Below are positions 43,360-52,400 of a stretch of 64,000 bases of DNA, piece after piece. The stretch comes from Cristatella mucedo. Taxonomy: Eukaryota > Bryozoa > Phylactolaemata > Cristatellidae. Location of the stretch: NCBI GenBank assembly GCA_009760855.2, contig WPIO01000017.1:1921501-1985500 (forward strand), in the 5' to 3' direction. The notes under the pieces are model-generated. The model was not told the DNA's origin. It did no database searches and worked only from the letters and a program-made list of their open reading frames with translations. The translations under genes and the position numbers were made by a program. Numbering within the stretch: the stretch's first letter is position 1; every line of letters starts with the position of its first letter.

Positions 43360-43541
43360 ATGGTCATCACCAGCTCGTCAGCAAGCCTTCGGCCTACTGT
43401 CATATTGGCAATGGATAGGCCGGGAAGCTCCTCGAGCTGGACTAGCGAAGATGACAACAGCATGATCGAATCGCCTGACAGCACCCCTGCGAAGAGGTGC
43501 CGCCTATCTCACCTCACAAATGAAGAGAAAACGATGAGAAG
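43360..43541 (+). CDS. XBP1: XBP1 coding exon 1
   Basis: 182 nt, ending in phase 2 at ATGAGAAG|GTAATA. It encodes the N-terminus through the start of the basic region. An in-frame ATG also exists at 43336. Confidence 0.88.
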
Positions 43542-44862
43542 GTAATATTTTGTTTTAGTGCTTGCAGCGATTCCACCAGCCCGCGCTCCTCTTATCCACC
43601 GTCTGTATGGTATATTTGCCAGTGGCCATCGCTTACGGCTTCCCGCATAGTCCACGAATCAAACAGGAAGTTTCGGCCGAGACGCCAGTTGGAATTGCCA
43701 TCTTAGCTTATTGCTTAAGTGGACATTGTGCGTTCGCGCATCGTATGGTGGCAAGTTGTGGTAATCTTCCGCGTCCTGCTCCGGCCCCTCGCTAGTGCCG
43801 CCGGTTGGCCTCTCGTTAACGCCCCTCCCCATGCCCCCTACCATCAGTTCCGCAGCTGATGTAACTGATTATTTGTAGGAAAATCAAAAACCGCGTAGCT
43901 GCCCAGGCGGCGCGTGACCGAAAGAAGGCTCACGTTGACGAGCTGCAGATTCTGGTAGTGAAGCTTGAAGAAGAGCGAAAGCTTCTGTTACGTGAAAACG
44001 GCGACCTGAAGAAGCTCACCCTGTCGTTGTCGCAGGAAAACAAAGCGCTTAAAGATATGCTTCACAAGAATGAAGGCACTGCGGTCACTGCTGCGGTAGC
44101 TTCAGAACCTGTTGAGTCAGCAGAACTCCATCCTCAGCAGCAGGAGCAGGTTCCGACGCTACACTCACCAGTGCCAAGTGCCTTAATCTTGATGACAGTC
44201 TTGAGGTATGTCTCGTTGCACGAGCTTACCAGCTTCAGCTGAATTGCAAACATTTTTCGTCGCCTTGTCCTTTATGTTGCTAAGTGAGCGATTGCTTGTT
44301 TTACCACCCGCAGCCACTTCGAGCCTCTTCTAATCTGTATGTGTGAGCTTGCTAATAGGCAGTATTTGGTTTATTTTAGTGCCGGTTTTATGAACTGCTC
44401 GATGAAGTCGAGGCAGCAGTCCAAGATTGGTCGGCTGCTGCACCGCCTACTCCTAGCTCGACCGAATCTTGTGCACAGTCGGAGCCCACCGATCTCCCAG
44501 ATAGCACCTCTTATGAAGTGGTGGGGATCACACCAGAGGAATTGGAATCCGTCAAAGACTTTATAAATATGGATCACGTGTACTACAAGAAGTGCGACGA
44601 TTTGCAGGCAGTTAAAAGCTGCAGGTCCATCCTGCCCAAGCCAATGCACGATACTGCTGCAGGTACATGCCAACAAAAGGAGCCTGTCTTCGTAAGGGAA
44701 GAGCTGCCATCGGTGTCGCTGGCCAGTGACATCTTCGACAGCGATATAGCAGAGCTGCTGTCTGAATGCACCCACCGACCCACGTCACTGATGGACACCG
44801 TGTCCTTGGGAATATCGGACGACGACATGTGGTCACAGCCTTTGTTTTCGGACTTGCTATGA
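43360..44862 (+). CDS. XBP1: XBP1 bZIP transcription factor of the unfolded protein response
   Basis: XBP1 is the effector of the IRE1 branch of the ER stress response. IRE1 cuts its mRNA in the cytoplasm, and religation shifts the frame to give the active factor XBP1s. Exons are 43360-43541, 43879-44205 and 44380-44862. Features seen: KRCRLSHLTNEEKTMRRKIK, then the basic region NRVAAQAARDRKK (about residues 65-77) and a leucine zipper DELQILVVKLEEERKLLL onward. The double hairpin for IRE1 lies at 44105-44153. With the predicted 17-nt removal the protein has 324 residues. Its acidic C-terminus includes ELLSECTHRPT and ISDDDMWSQPLFSDLL. Without removal translation stops at 44566, giving 231 residues. 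ATG 43360 (MVITSSS) is preferred over the in-frame ATG 43336 by resemblance to the vertebrate MVVVAA start. The gene lies in LINE-rich flanks but contains no repeats itself. Confidence 0.95.
43879..44205 (+). CDS. XBP1: XBP1 coding exon 2 (bZIP and IRE1 site)
   Basis: 327 nt between ATTTGTAG| and |GTATGT. It joins exon 1 as R-R-K-I-K-N. It carries most of the bZIP domain and the whole IRE1 hairpin pair. Its end is phase 2 in the unspliced frame and phase 0 in the spliced frame. Confidence 0.93.
44105..44153 (+). promoter_or_regulatory. XBP1: IRE1 recognition double hairpin in XBP1 mRNA
   Basis: Outer stem: GAACCTG (44105-44111) with CAGGTTC (44147-44153), 7 bp. Hairpin 1: GAGT (44114-44117), loop CAG|CAGA (44118-44124), ACTC (44125-44128). 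Hairpin 2: TCCT (44131-44134), loop CAG|CAGC (44135-44141), AGGA (44142-44145). Both loops fit the metazoan CNG|CNGN consensus with 7 nt. Cuts after 44120 and 44137 remove 17 nt, which is 2 modulo 3, the required shift. Confidence 0.9.
44380..44862 (+). CDS. XBP1: XBP1 terminal exon, read in two frames
   Basis: The acceptor is TTTATTTTAG|TGCCGG. The spliced frame begins CRFYELLDEVEAAVQDWSAA and ends at 44862. The unspliced frame begins SAGFMNCSMKSRQQ and ends WWGSHQRNWNPSKTL with the stop at 44564-44566. Both frames have coding character over 44380-44566. Confidence 0.9.
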   Translation, partial: CRFYELLDEVEAAVQDWSAAAPPTPSSTESCAQSEPTDLPDSTSYEVVGITPEELESVKDFINMDHVYYKKCDDLQAVKSCRSILPKPMHDTAAGTCQQKEPVFVREELPSVSLASDIFDSDIAELLSECTHRPTSLMDTVSLGISDDDMWSQPLFSDLL

Positions 44863-45769
44863 AGTCTTGCTCGTGTCAGTATGGACTGGTCCAGGAGTCA
44901 CGTGATTGATGGTGGCAGCATTTGTGCATTATCCTTATTTATTTACTGCCCTTATTCCCAATATAGCATATACGTCGCTCTTCTCTTTTTTCCGAGTTTC
45001 CGGTTGTTGGGCATCAGCCATATTGTACAGTGATATTGAGCTAATTTAATCTACTACCGGTACTGGTACCGAAAGCTTAGCGAAAGTACAAATCCACAAG
45101 CTTAGCGAAAGTACAAATCTAGTTAGCTGACAAGCGAAGCCATCAGCTTGTGGAAAATTTTCGGCCCACGGTCAGGATGAACAACTGATTTTACAATAAG
45201 AAAGGTAGCAGCAGCATCAATGCCTGCTTGGTAGATTGGTATTAGCAGCTTATGACGGCTGTTATGAATATGCCACAGTCGGCAGCAAATTAGATGTAGT
45301 TGCCTAAGAATTGTGGCAACCGCCAACGATCTTTGAGTGCAAATGGAACAGTTAATTTATTGTACATGTAGATCTTGTAGGCACGCGAAGGTTATCCGGT
45401 GCAGTAGCCCACATTAACAGCTTGGCCTCTGCCAGCAGCATCATAATATGATAACACAGCCTGGGTTTGAGAAAATGACTGCCTTTCCTCACTACACATG
45501 TTATGTGCTTTACTGGTATGGCCCCGAAGTACCTAGTGAAACTGGCAGAAACCGTGCCTACCAGTGCTTCACCCACAAGCAGACTGACAAAGTAACAGTA
45601 GCTCAGCGAAGCTAATAGTGGATCACATAAGCAGACCGACGATCATAGTATAGTCAAAATTAAGCAGATTACCGATACGAGCTATTACACATACCTTCAA
45701 GACTAACTTGGCCATCGAACACGTTGGCAAGTGGGTAGCAGAACGTACTTGGTTATACACAGCCTATAC
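44863..45769. other. XBP1 3' flank with LINE family 1 remnant
   Basis: 44863 to about 45060 is presumably 3' UTR. No AATAAA was found close to the stop. A short tandem of AGCTTAGCGAAAGTACAAATC lies at 45073-45120. About 45230-45425 is a badly decayed minus-strand family 1 LINE piece (CCACAGTCGGCAGC, GAATTGTGGCAA, CGCCAACGATCTTTGAG). Confidence 0.5.
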
Positions 45770-46020
45770 ATATATATATATATATAATTTGTATAGCACC
45801 CTAAGAGAACTGAATCTCGATCCGTGCTATTCACGGTCTGTTGACTACCGAATGCGTACCGAAAGCCGCTTAGGCTGTGAGTGTGCTATACAAAACTCTC
45901 CTGTGGAACAGCCACATAGCCTTTGTAGAGTTACAGATGGAGATTCATGACATTACATTACACGACACACAGGGCCCAGCCCACGACCTCAGTCGTGCAA
46001 GTGACCACCGTGGCCGTGGT
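45770..46020 (-). mobile_element. tRNA-derived SINE (type A) split by a LINE tail
   Basis: Minus-strand SINE A: the tail part at 45770-45832 (TTTGTATAGCACCCTAAGAG, AACTGAATCTC) and the head part at about 45962-46020 (GGGCCCAGCCCACGACCTCA). They are separated by a plus-strand family 1 tail. Confidence 0.65.
45833..45961 (+). mobile_element. Solo 3' tail of LINE family 1 nested in SINE A
   Basis: Starts GTCTGTTGACTACCGAATGC, contains CCGCTTAGGCTGTGAGTGTG, CTATACAAAACTCTCCTG, GAGTTACAGATGGAGAT, and ends in CATTACATTACA. No coding part is present. Confidence 0.85.
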
Positions 46021-46497
46021 CAAATGCACCCCAACACCAAGAGCCACAATCTTGGCAGTAGAAGCCTGCAGCTGCATTCGGCTTCACTGATCTTGAGCCT
46101 GCTGTTTATGTACCGGAAGCTAAAGAGAGCACCTGATTACTTCGATTAAAGTGGGCCGATGTGGACACATTGGAGTCAGCCTGGCCAGCTGTCAGCCATC
46201 CCAGCTAAGCTACGGCAGCAAAGTGGTGAGCAACCGAGCTATGGTAACTAGCTAGCTTTGCTAGCTGCAAACACGTTATCGGCCAGTAATGGGCCAAAGC
46301 TACACAGTTTTGTCGTGGACTGAATAATGTTGATGCAGTTTGGATTAGTTGCTGAGCTACTGGCAGGAGTAGCCTGCAAACTAAAGAAATACGACCTTGC
46401 AGGCAGTTGTAACAAATCCTCGGAACAGTACGACATATCAATATGTGAAATAGTGCTGACAGCAGCTGTAGAAGGTAGCAGGAGCTGCAGCAGCTGG

Positions 46498-46583
46498 CAG
46501 CATCTATGGCCGAGCGGTCTAAGGCGCTGCCTTCAGGTCGAAGTCACCTTCTGTGGGTGTGGCTTCAAATTATACTTCTGACA
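46498..46583 (+). pseudogene. tRNA-Leu(CAG) pseudogene
   Basis: The A-box region TGGCCGAGCGGTCTAAGGCG is a perfect Leu-type match. The anticodon loop TTCAGGT gives CAG, and an extra arm is present. The T arm (GTGGCTTCAAATTATAC) has lost pairing, and the 5' acceptor strand does not match the 3' end CTTCTGACA. It is probably a retro-copied or decayed tRNA. Confidence 0.75.
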
Positions 46584-46594
46584 AATGATTTTTG

Positions 46595-46870
46595 TGAGCT
46601 GCGATGGCAAACTAGGTAAGGCGTTGCTTTTCACGACCTCGGTCTCGAGGTAGTACCAAAAGCCGCTTAGGCTGTGAGTGCGCTATACAAAACTCTCCTG
46701 CGTAACACCCACATGGTCTTATGACTTTGTGGAGTTAATGACGGAGATACATTACATCAGTGGGTTCGAATCCTGCAGTGGACAATCCTTTATTGCCACT
46801 GCAAGCAGTGTTGATAGCCGTAAAGGCTTTTCTGTCTCTATACAAAAGAGGCTGTTGAATCTATGAAAGG
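46595..46870 (+). mobile_element. tRNA-derived SINE (type B) split by a LINE tail
   Basis: Plus-strand: the head ACTAGGTAAGGCGTTGCTTT, then CACGACCTCGGTCTCGAGGT to 46651. It resumes at about 46758 with the B box GGGTTCGAATCC and the body CACTGCAAGCAGTGTTGATAG, ending GAGGCTGTTGAATC. The break separates the A and B boxes. Confidence 0.85.
46652..46757 (+). mobile_element. Solo 3' tail of LINE family 1 nested in SINE B
   Basis: GTACCAAAAGCCGCTTAGGC to GACGGAGATACATTACATC, about 106 bp, with no coding part. It is the shortest of three solo tails. Confidence 0.85.
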
Positions 46871-47447
46871 TCAGCTGATCGGATCAAGGGGAACTAGATC
46901 AAGACTTAACAGCTGTGACAGCACAGCACAACTGCTAGACCTGGGCTGGTCGTGATAGCCCGATCTATTAGGAATTTAAAGGCACAAGCGCATAGCATGC
47001 CCGTACTACATCTTCGTAAACACCAAGATGCCAGCTGCATCTGCATCATCAGCAGGGTATCTTTGATCCGTTTCCGAAAACCACCTGCTGGCATGGGTGG
47101 GCAGGTGTCCTTAGCAATTATAGGTGCAGTCGGTATCTAGTCCTGATGCTCACTAGCAATGAAGGCACGGTGTTTTAGCATAGCCTTCTCACTTCCCAAT
47201 CTCTCAAGTAGAACATTTTCTGCAATCTGGGCACCCTAGTTGAGGATGGCACATCGGCAGCCTGCGTTTTTGACAGTGAATGCAATAGATTTTTGCCCTA
47301 GAATAATGAGGAGCCACACTTTCTTCTTGATACATTCATATTATGCCTGTATGCGCTGAAGATAGGGCTGCATCTATCTATTGAGGTAGCTGCACTGCAG
47401 CGTCTGCACCAACATTTAACATCAACGGTTGTTACTAGGAGATGTGG
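46871..47447. other. 3' flank of TMEM177
   Basis: No gene or repeat family recognised. It probably contains the TMEM177 3' UTR on the minus strand. No clear AATAAA was found on that strand. Confidence 0.4.
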
Positions 47448-48215
47448 TCAATGAGCATCAGAAGTGGTAACTATCGCAGGGTAACTATCGCTGAGCGTTT
47501 TCCGAAGGTTCTCCAGCCTCGTTGATGTTTGCATTTGAGTCAGCCTCCACCGTGCGACGTCATTGCCGGACAGAGTGTAGTCCGACGGCCCGCGCGGCAG
47601 CAGCTGCCGCAGTGCTCTGTTCCGTGCCAGCAGCTTGTCATAATATTCTATGCCACCGATGCAGTAGGTCCTGCCTAGCTTAGCAGCATACCGGTCGACA
47701 TGTCCATCCAGACGGTAGGTATAGCCGTCGTGCAGGACAACGTAGAACGCTGAGGCTACCGCTCCAATCAGGCCGTAGTTCAGCACTCTAACGAGCCTCG
47801 GCGCTCTTGTCTGCCACTGCAGCGCACGGTTGAGTATGTAGGCACCCGAGTAGGCCAGCGAAAACATGCCGACTCGCAAGCCCAGCGTAATCCACAGGTG
47901 CCCGCTGTCGGCATATCCAATCTGCCTTGCAATCAGGAACTTCTTAGCAGCTGAAGAAAGCACCAGACTTTGCAGCAGGGCCTCGCCGGACGGTGACTCC
48001 CACGATATGGCCTCCTTGGCAAGGATGCCGGCGTCAACGTCGTCCAAGTCTCGACGGATATCGTCAGCTAGCTCATATCGGAAGTTCGTTGGAAGTCCGA
48101 TCAGGCAACCTTGCCTTAATGACGTTGCTCCGAAATAAAGTGGCTCCAGACCAAACGCTGGAAAAGTATCGACAGCCACTTCTTTCACAGGTGGCAAGTC
48201 GACATCGCGAAGCAC
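47448..48215 (-). CDS. TMEM177: TMEM177 coding exon 2 (terminal)
   Basis: 768 nt. The acceptor TTGTGATTCAG|GTGCTTCG is in phase 0. It carries 255 codons with all conserved C-terminal motifs. The open frame upstream of the acceptor (to 48320) is intronic. Confidence 0.9.
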   Translation of the reverse strand: MLRDVDLPPVKEVAVDTFPAFGLEPLYFGATSLRQGCLIGLPTNFRYELADDIRRDLDDVDAGILAKEAISWESPSGEALLQSLVLSSAAKKFLIARQIGYADSGHLWITLGLRVGMFSLAYSGAYILNRALQWQTRAPRLVRVLNYGLIGAVASAFYVVLHDGYTYRLDGHVDRYAAKLGRTYCIGGIEYYDKLLARNRALRQLLPRGPSDYTLSGNDVARWRLTQMQTSTRLENLRKTLSDSYPAIVTTSDAH

Positions 48216-48577
48216 CTGAATCACAAGGAAATAGCCAGCAGTTAGCGAGTGTCGCCGTGCAAGCTGCTGCACTGCTGCTGCCGCACCCTGGTCGGAATAG
48301 CACCGGGTCAAGCACCGCACCTTGAGCTCGACTCAAATTCGAGCTCCGGGTCGAATCTCGTCGGCGATGGCTGCCTATACTCATGCCATGCTCAACATTC
48401 AACCGGGGATGTGCCGACAGTCGGTAGAGAGCCGAGAATGCAATATGCCGCATAGAAAAATGCCGCATAGAATGCAGGCGCCGGTGTGAAGTGACACGTG
48501 ACCCACAAGGGAAGTCGCAGCAATGATAGAAACAGTGCTGCATTTATATAAGCTGGGCATTACTGGCGGCTTGAACT

Positions 48578-48656
<79 letters not shown>

Positions 48657-49426
48657 GACAGAGGCTGGAATTCCCACCGACTTACCTGTGTGTCGACAAA
48701 GATCCGGAATTGGGGTTTTCGGTAACTTGTTAAGGAACTACTCCCATCATGCCGGGATACCAACAGGCAGCAGCAGCAGCAGATTTCATCACATGGCAAC
48801 AGAGTTGCCATGCGATGACGAGGGAGAAAGTGTACACCCAGGCAGACGTGTTCACGCAGTCAAAGGTCAGCCCCGAGGCAAATTAGAAGAGTGACTGTGC
48901 AGCAAAGTCCTGCACACGCTCGCAGATGGCCAAAGTTCGTTCCCTTACAGACAGTAGGCAGGGATCATCCAGTCTCAGCTGCTTTGCAGTCCCCACAGAA
49001 GCCACAGGAGCACGCCTGGTAGCGAAGCTGCTGCATGCAGCAGTATGCACCCCAGATGTATGTCTGTGCGTGCGCTCACTAGCGTACAGTGTCATACAGT
49101 AGCTGCTCACACACGGATGTATGCCTGTGCGTGCGCTCACTAGCGTACATTGTCATACAGTAGCTGCTCACACACGGCAGCTCGAGCACTCGAAATGGTC
49201 ACCGACCACAGGGGACACAGTTATTATTGTAATTTAAAGATGTACACTGCGTGCCTCGCGTAGTACCCTAGCATGTCAGTCTGAATACTTCAATGGATAG
49301 AGTTCTAGCCAAGAAAACCAGAGACTATAACAAAAAACCTCAACAAAGCATTTACGTAACACTCAAGAAAACCGAATCTCTTTCTAGGCACTTCCACGTA
49401 AACTAAAAAGGAGCAAGAGTATATCT

Positions 49427-49495
<69 letters not shown>

Positions 49496-52400
49496 CATAT
49501 ATATATATATATATATAATTAATTAATTTGTAACGAGCCATAAGAGAACTTCAGCTCTATTTAGGTGCTTCACATATGCCACGGGGCTCGAGCCCCCACG
49601 ACTTAGTAGGGGTGAGCATTGGCAGACCTAGTAGGGGTGAGCACCTTAACCACTGGGCCAAACCATTGAAGTATACATATGCACACCTGACTGCTAACCA
49701 GTTTCAGCCTTCTCGTGCCCTCAGGCCCTCTATCGCGACCAACCATTTAAATCGCCTGTTTTCTGTTCCGTTGTTGAAGACTGCTGGCAACAGAAGCCTT
49801 TGTTTGCTCTGCAAGTCCTAGACTGTGGGACTTGCTTCCACAAATCTTATGCAACGACATATTCTCTCCTGCTGCCAAAACTCTGGCATATCCATTCCAG
49901 CTATCCTGCACTGGTACCTCCTCCCAGGTCCGTCCCTTCCTTGAATGCCCTTCTGACTCTGCTCCGCTTCTCACTGCCTCTTGGTGGTGTGAGATGGAGA
50001 TGCTTGACTAAAAGTGTGGGTACACATTGTAGTGTATTTCCACCTGTAACTCCGCAAAGCCACAAAGACTATGTAGGTGTTATGCAGGAGAAACTGAATG
50101 CTTGCCTTGCCGATATTCGATCCTGGATGTCGGAAAACTTCCTGAAATTAAATGACGATAAAACCGAACTGCTTCTCATAGGACACCCTAAGCGTGTGGC
50201 TGGATTAAAAGGCTTTGCTGTTCTAATAGGTGATGCTATTGTGCGACCATCACCATGTGCTCGAAATTTAGGTGTCGTGTTCGACAGCTGCCTCAATTTC
50301 AAAAGCTTCATTCAGAAGACTGCTTCTATAGCTAGCCATCACGTCCGATCACTATCCAAGATCAGGAGCTGTCTCCCACAGTGGCTTGTAAAAAATTTAA
50401 CTAGCTCTTTAGTTCTGTCTCGGCTTGATTATTGTAATTCCCTTTTGGCTGGGCTGCCAAAGAAAGCTATTATGCCATTACAGCGGACAATGAATATGGC
50501 TGCAAGGCTAGTCTTCAATTCCCAGCGGTTTGAGCACGTGTCACCTTTGCTGAAAGAGCTAGGATGGTTGCCGGTTGAGCAAAGGATACAGAGCAAAGTT
50601 CTTACGCTGACCCACAAGGCCCGCCACGGCTTGGCTCCTTCATACCTAGCTGAACTGCTACATCAGTTTCAGCCTGTTTGCGCCCTCAGGTCCTGTGTGG
50701 ACAATAAATTAGCTGTCCCATTCCTCCGCTTTAAGACAGTTGGCGACAAAAGCTTTAGCTCTGCAGGTCCTAGACTGTGGAACTCGCTTCCACAATTCTT
50801 ACGCAACGACATCTACTCTCCAACTGCCGACTATGGCACATCTTTCTCAGCGGTCCTGACCTGCTAGTTTTATGTTACTCACTACCTCAACTGCTCTCCT
50901 AACTCTGCTATGCTTCCCACTTTCTCTTTGTTGCGTGAGACGAAGTCTGTTGGGTACCGAATGCGTACCGAAAGCCGCTTAGGCTGTGAGTGCGCTATAC
51001 AAAACTCTCCTGTGTAACGCCCACATGGTCCTTATGACTTTGTGGAGTTACTGACGGAGATACATTACATTACAGGAGAGTTTTGTATAGCGCACTCACA
51101 GCCTAAACAGCTTTCGGTACTCATTTGGTAGCCAACAGACTTCATCTCATGCAACAAAGAGAAAGTGAGAAGCATAGCAGATTCAGGAGAGCAGTTGAGG
51201 TAGTAAGTGTGGCATGAAAGTAGCAGCTCAGGACTGCTGGATAGGATGTGCCATAGTCGGCAGCAGGAGAGTAGTTCTCGGTGCATAAGAATTGTGGAGG
51301 CGAGTTCCACAGTCTAGGACCTGCAGAGCAAAAGCTTCTGTCGCCAACGGTCTTTAAGCAGAGGAATGGAACAGCTAATTTATTGTCCATACAGGACCTG
51401 AGGGCCCGATGAGGCAGAAACTGATGCAGCACTCAGCTAGGTATGGAGGAGCCAAGCCGCGGCTGGCTTTGTGAGTAAGAGTTTTGCTCTGTATCTGTTG
51501 TGAACCGGCAGCCATTATAGCTCTTTTAGCAAAGGAGACACGTGCTCAAACCTCTGGGACTTGAAGACTAGCCTTGCAGCCATATTCATAGCCATCTGCA
51601 GTGGCCCAGTTGCTTTTTTCGGTAGCCCAGCCAGAAGGGAATTACAACAATCTAGCTGAGACAGAACTAGGGAGCTAGTTACATTTTTTGCAAGCCACCG
51701 AGGAAGACAGCTCCTAATCTTAGTTAGGAATCAGATGTAATGGCTAGCTGTTGAAGCAGTCTTCCGAATGAAGCTTTTAAAATTTAGGTAGTTTTCGAAA
51801 ACGACACCTACATTTCGAAAACGTGGTGATAGTCGCACGACAGCGTCGCCTATTAAAAGAGCAAAGCCTTCTAATCCACCCATATGCTTAGGGTGTCCTT
51901 ATGAGCAGTAGTTCAGCACTTCAGTTTTATTGTCGTTTAGTTTCAAGAAATTTTCTGATATCCAGGATCGAATGTCGGCAAGGACTGGCAAAGCCCAACA
52001 GATCTCTTACCGAGCGTAGCACCTAGTGGCAGACATTCGAAACGCAGCGAACAATCAAGTTACCGGGAATCGAAAAAGGCAGGTCAAAAAATCCATTTGC
52101 CTTTACGACACATCAATGCCGAGATCGGTTTCAACGATTGACACCCAGTTAAGGCAAATGTTCTCTTGATAAGCACTCCCAGCCCAAGCATACAAGTGCA
52201 TTCAGTTGGTCTGTTTTCAAGATTTTTGTATTGAATGCCTTTGCCTGGTGGCACCATACACAAGTACAGAAAAAAAACACCCTACTAAAAAGGCACTGGT
52301 TCTTTCTGCTGTCATCCTTTCAGCTGTCCTTTGTCACTCTCGCTACCTGAGCCCCATTCCTGATGCTAATACAATATTTTTGCTTCCCCAATGGGCAAAT

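Larger units (their letters stand above)
48216..49525. other. TMEM177 intron, 3' part
   Basis: Contains a (CT)n tract, a 61-bp tandem duplication (49056-49177) and a CT/TA tract, listed separately. No gene on either strand. Confidence 0.5.

Noticed and set aside
44121-44146. A 26-nt IRE1 intron (vertebrate length) or a 20-nt one in XBP1
   Set aside because: Both keep the correct frame, but the 3' cut sites would fall in GAGCAGG or CAGCAGG contexts with no flanking 4-bp stem. Only the CAGCAGC loop at 44135-44141 has the TCCT/AGGA stem. RNA data must decide.
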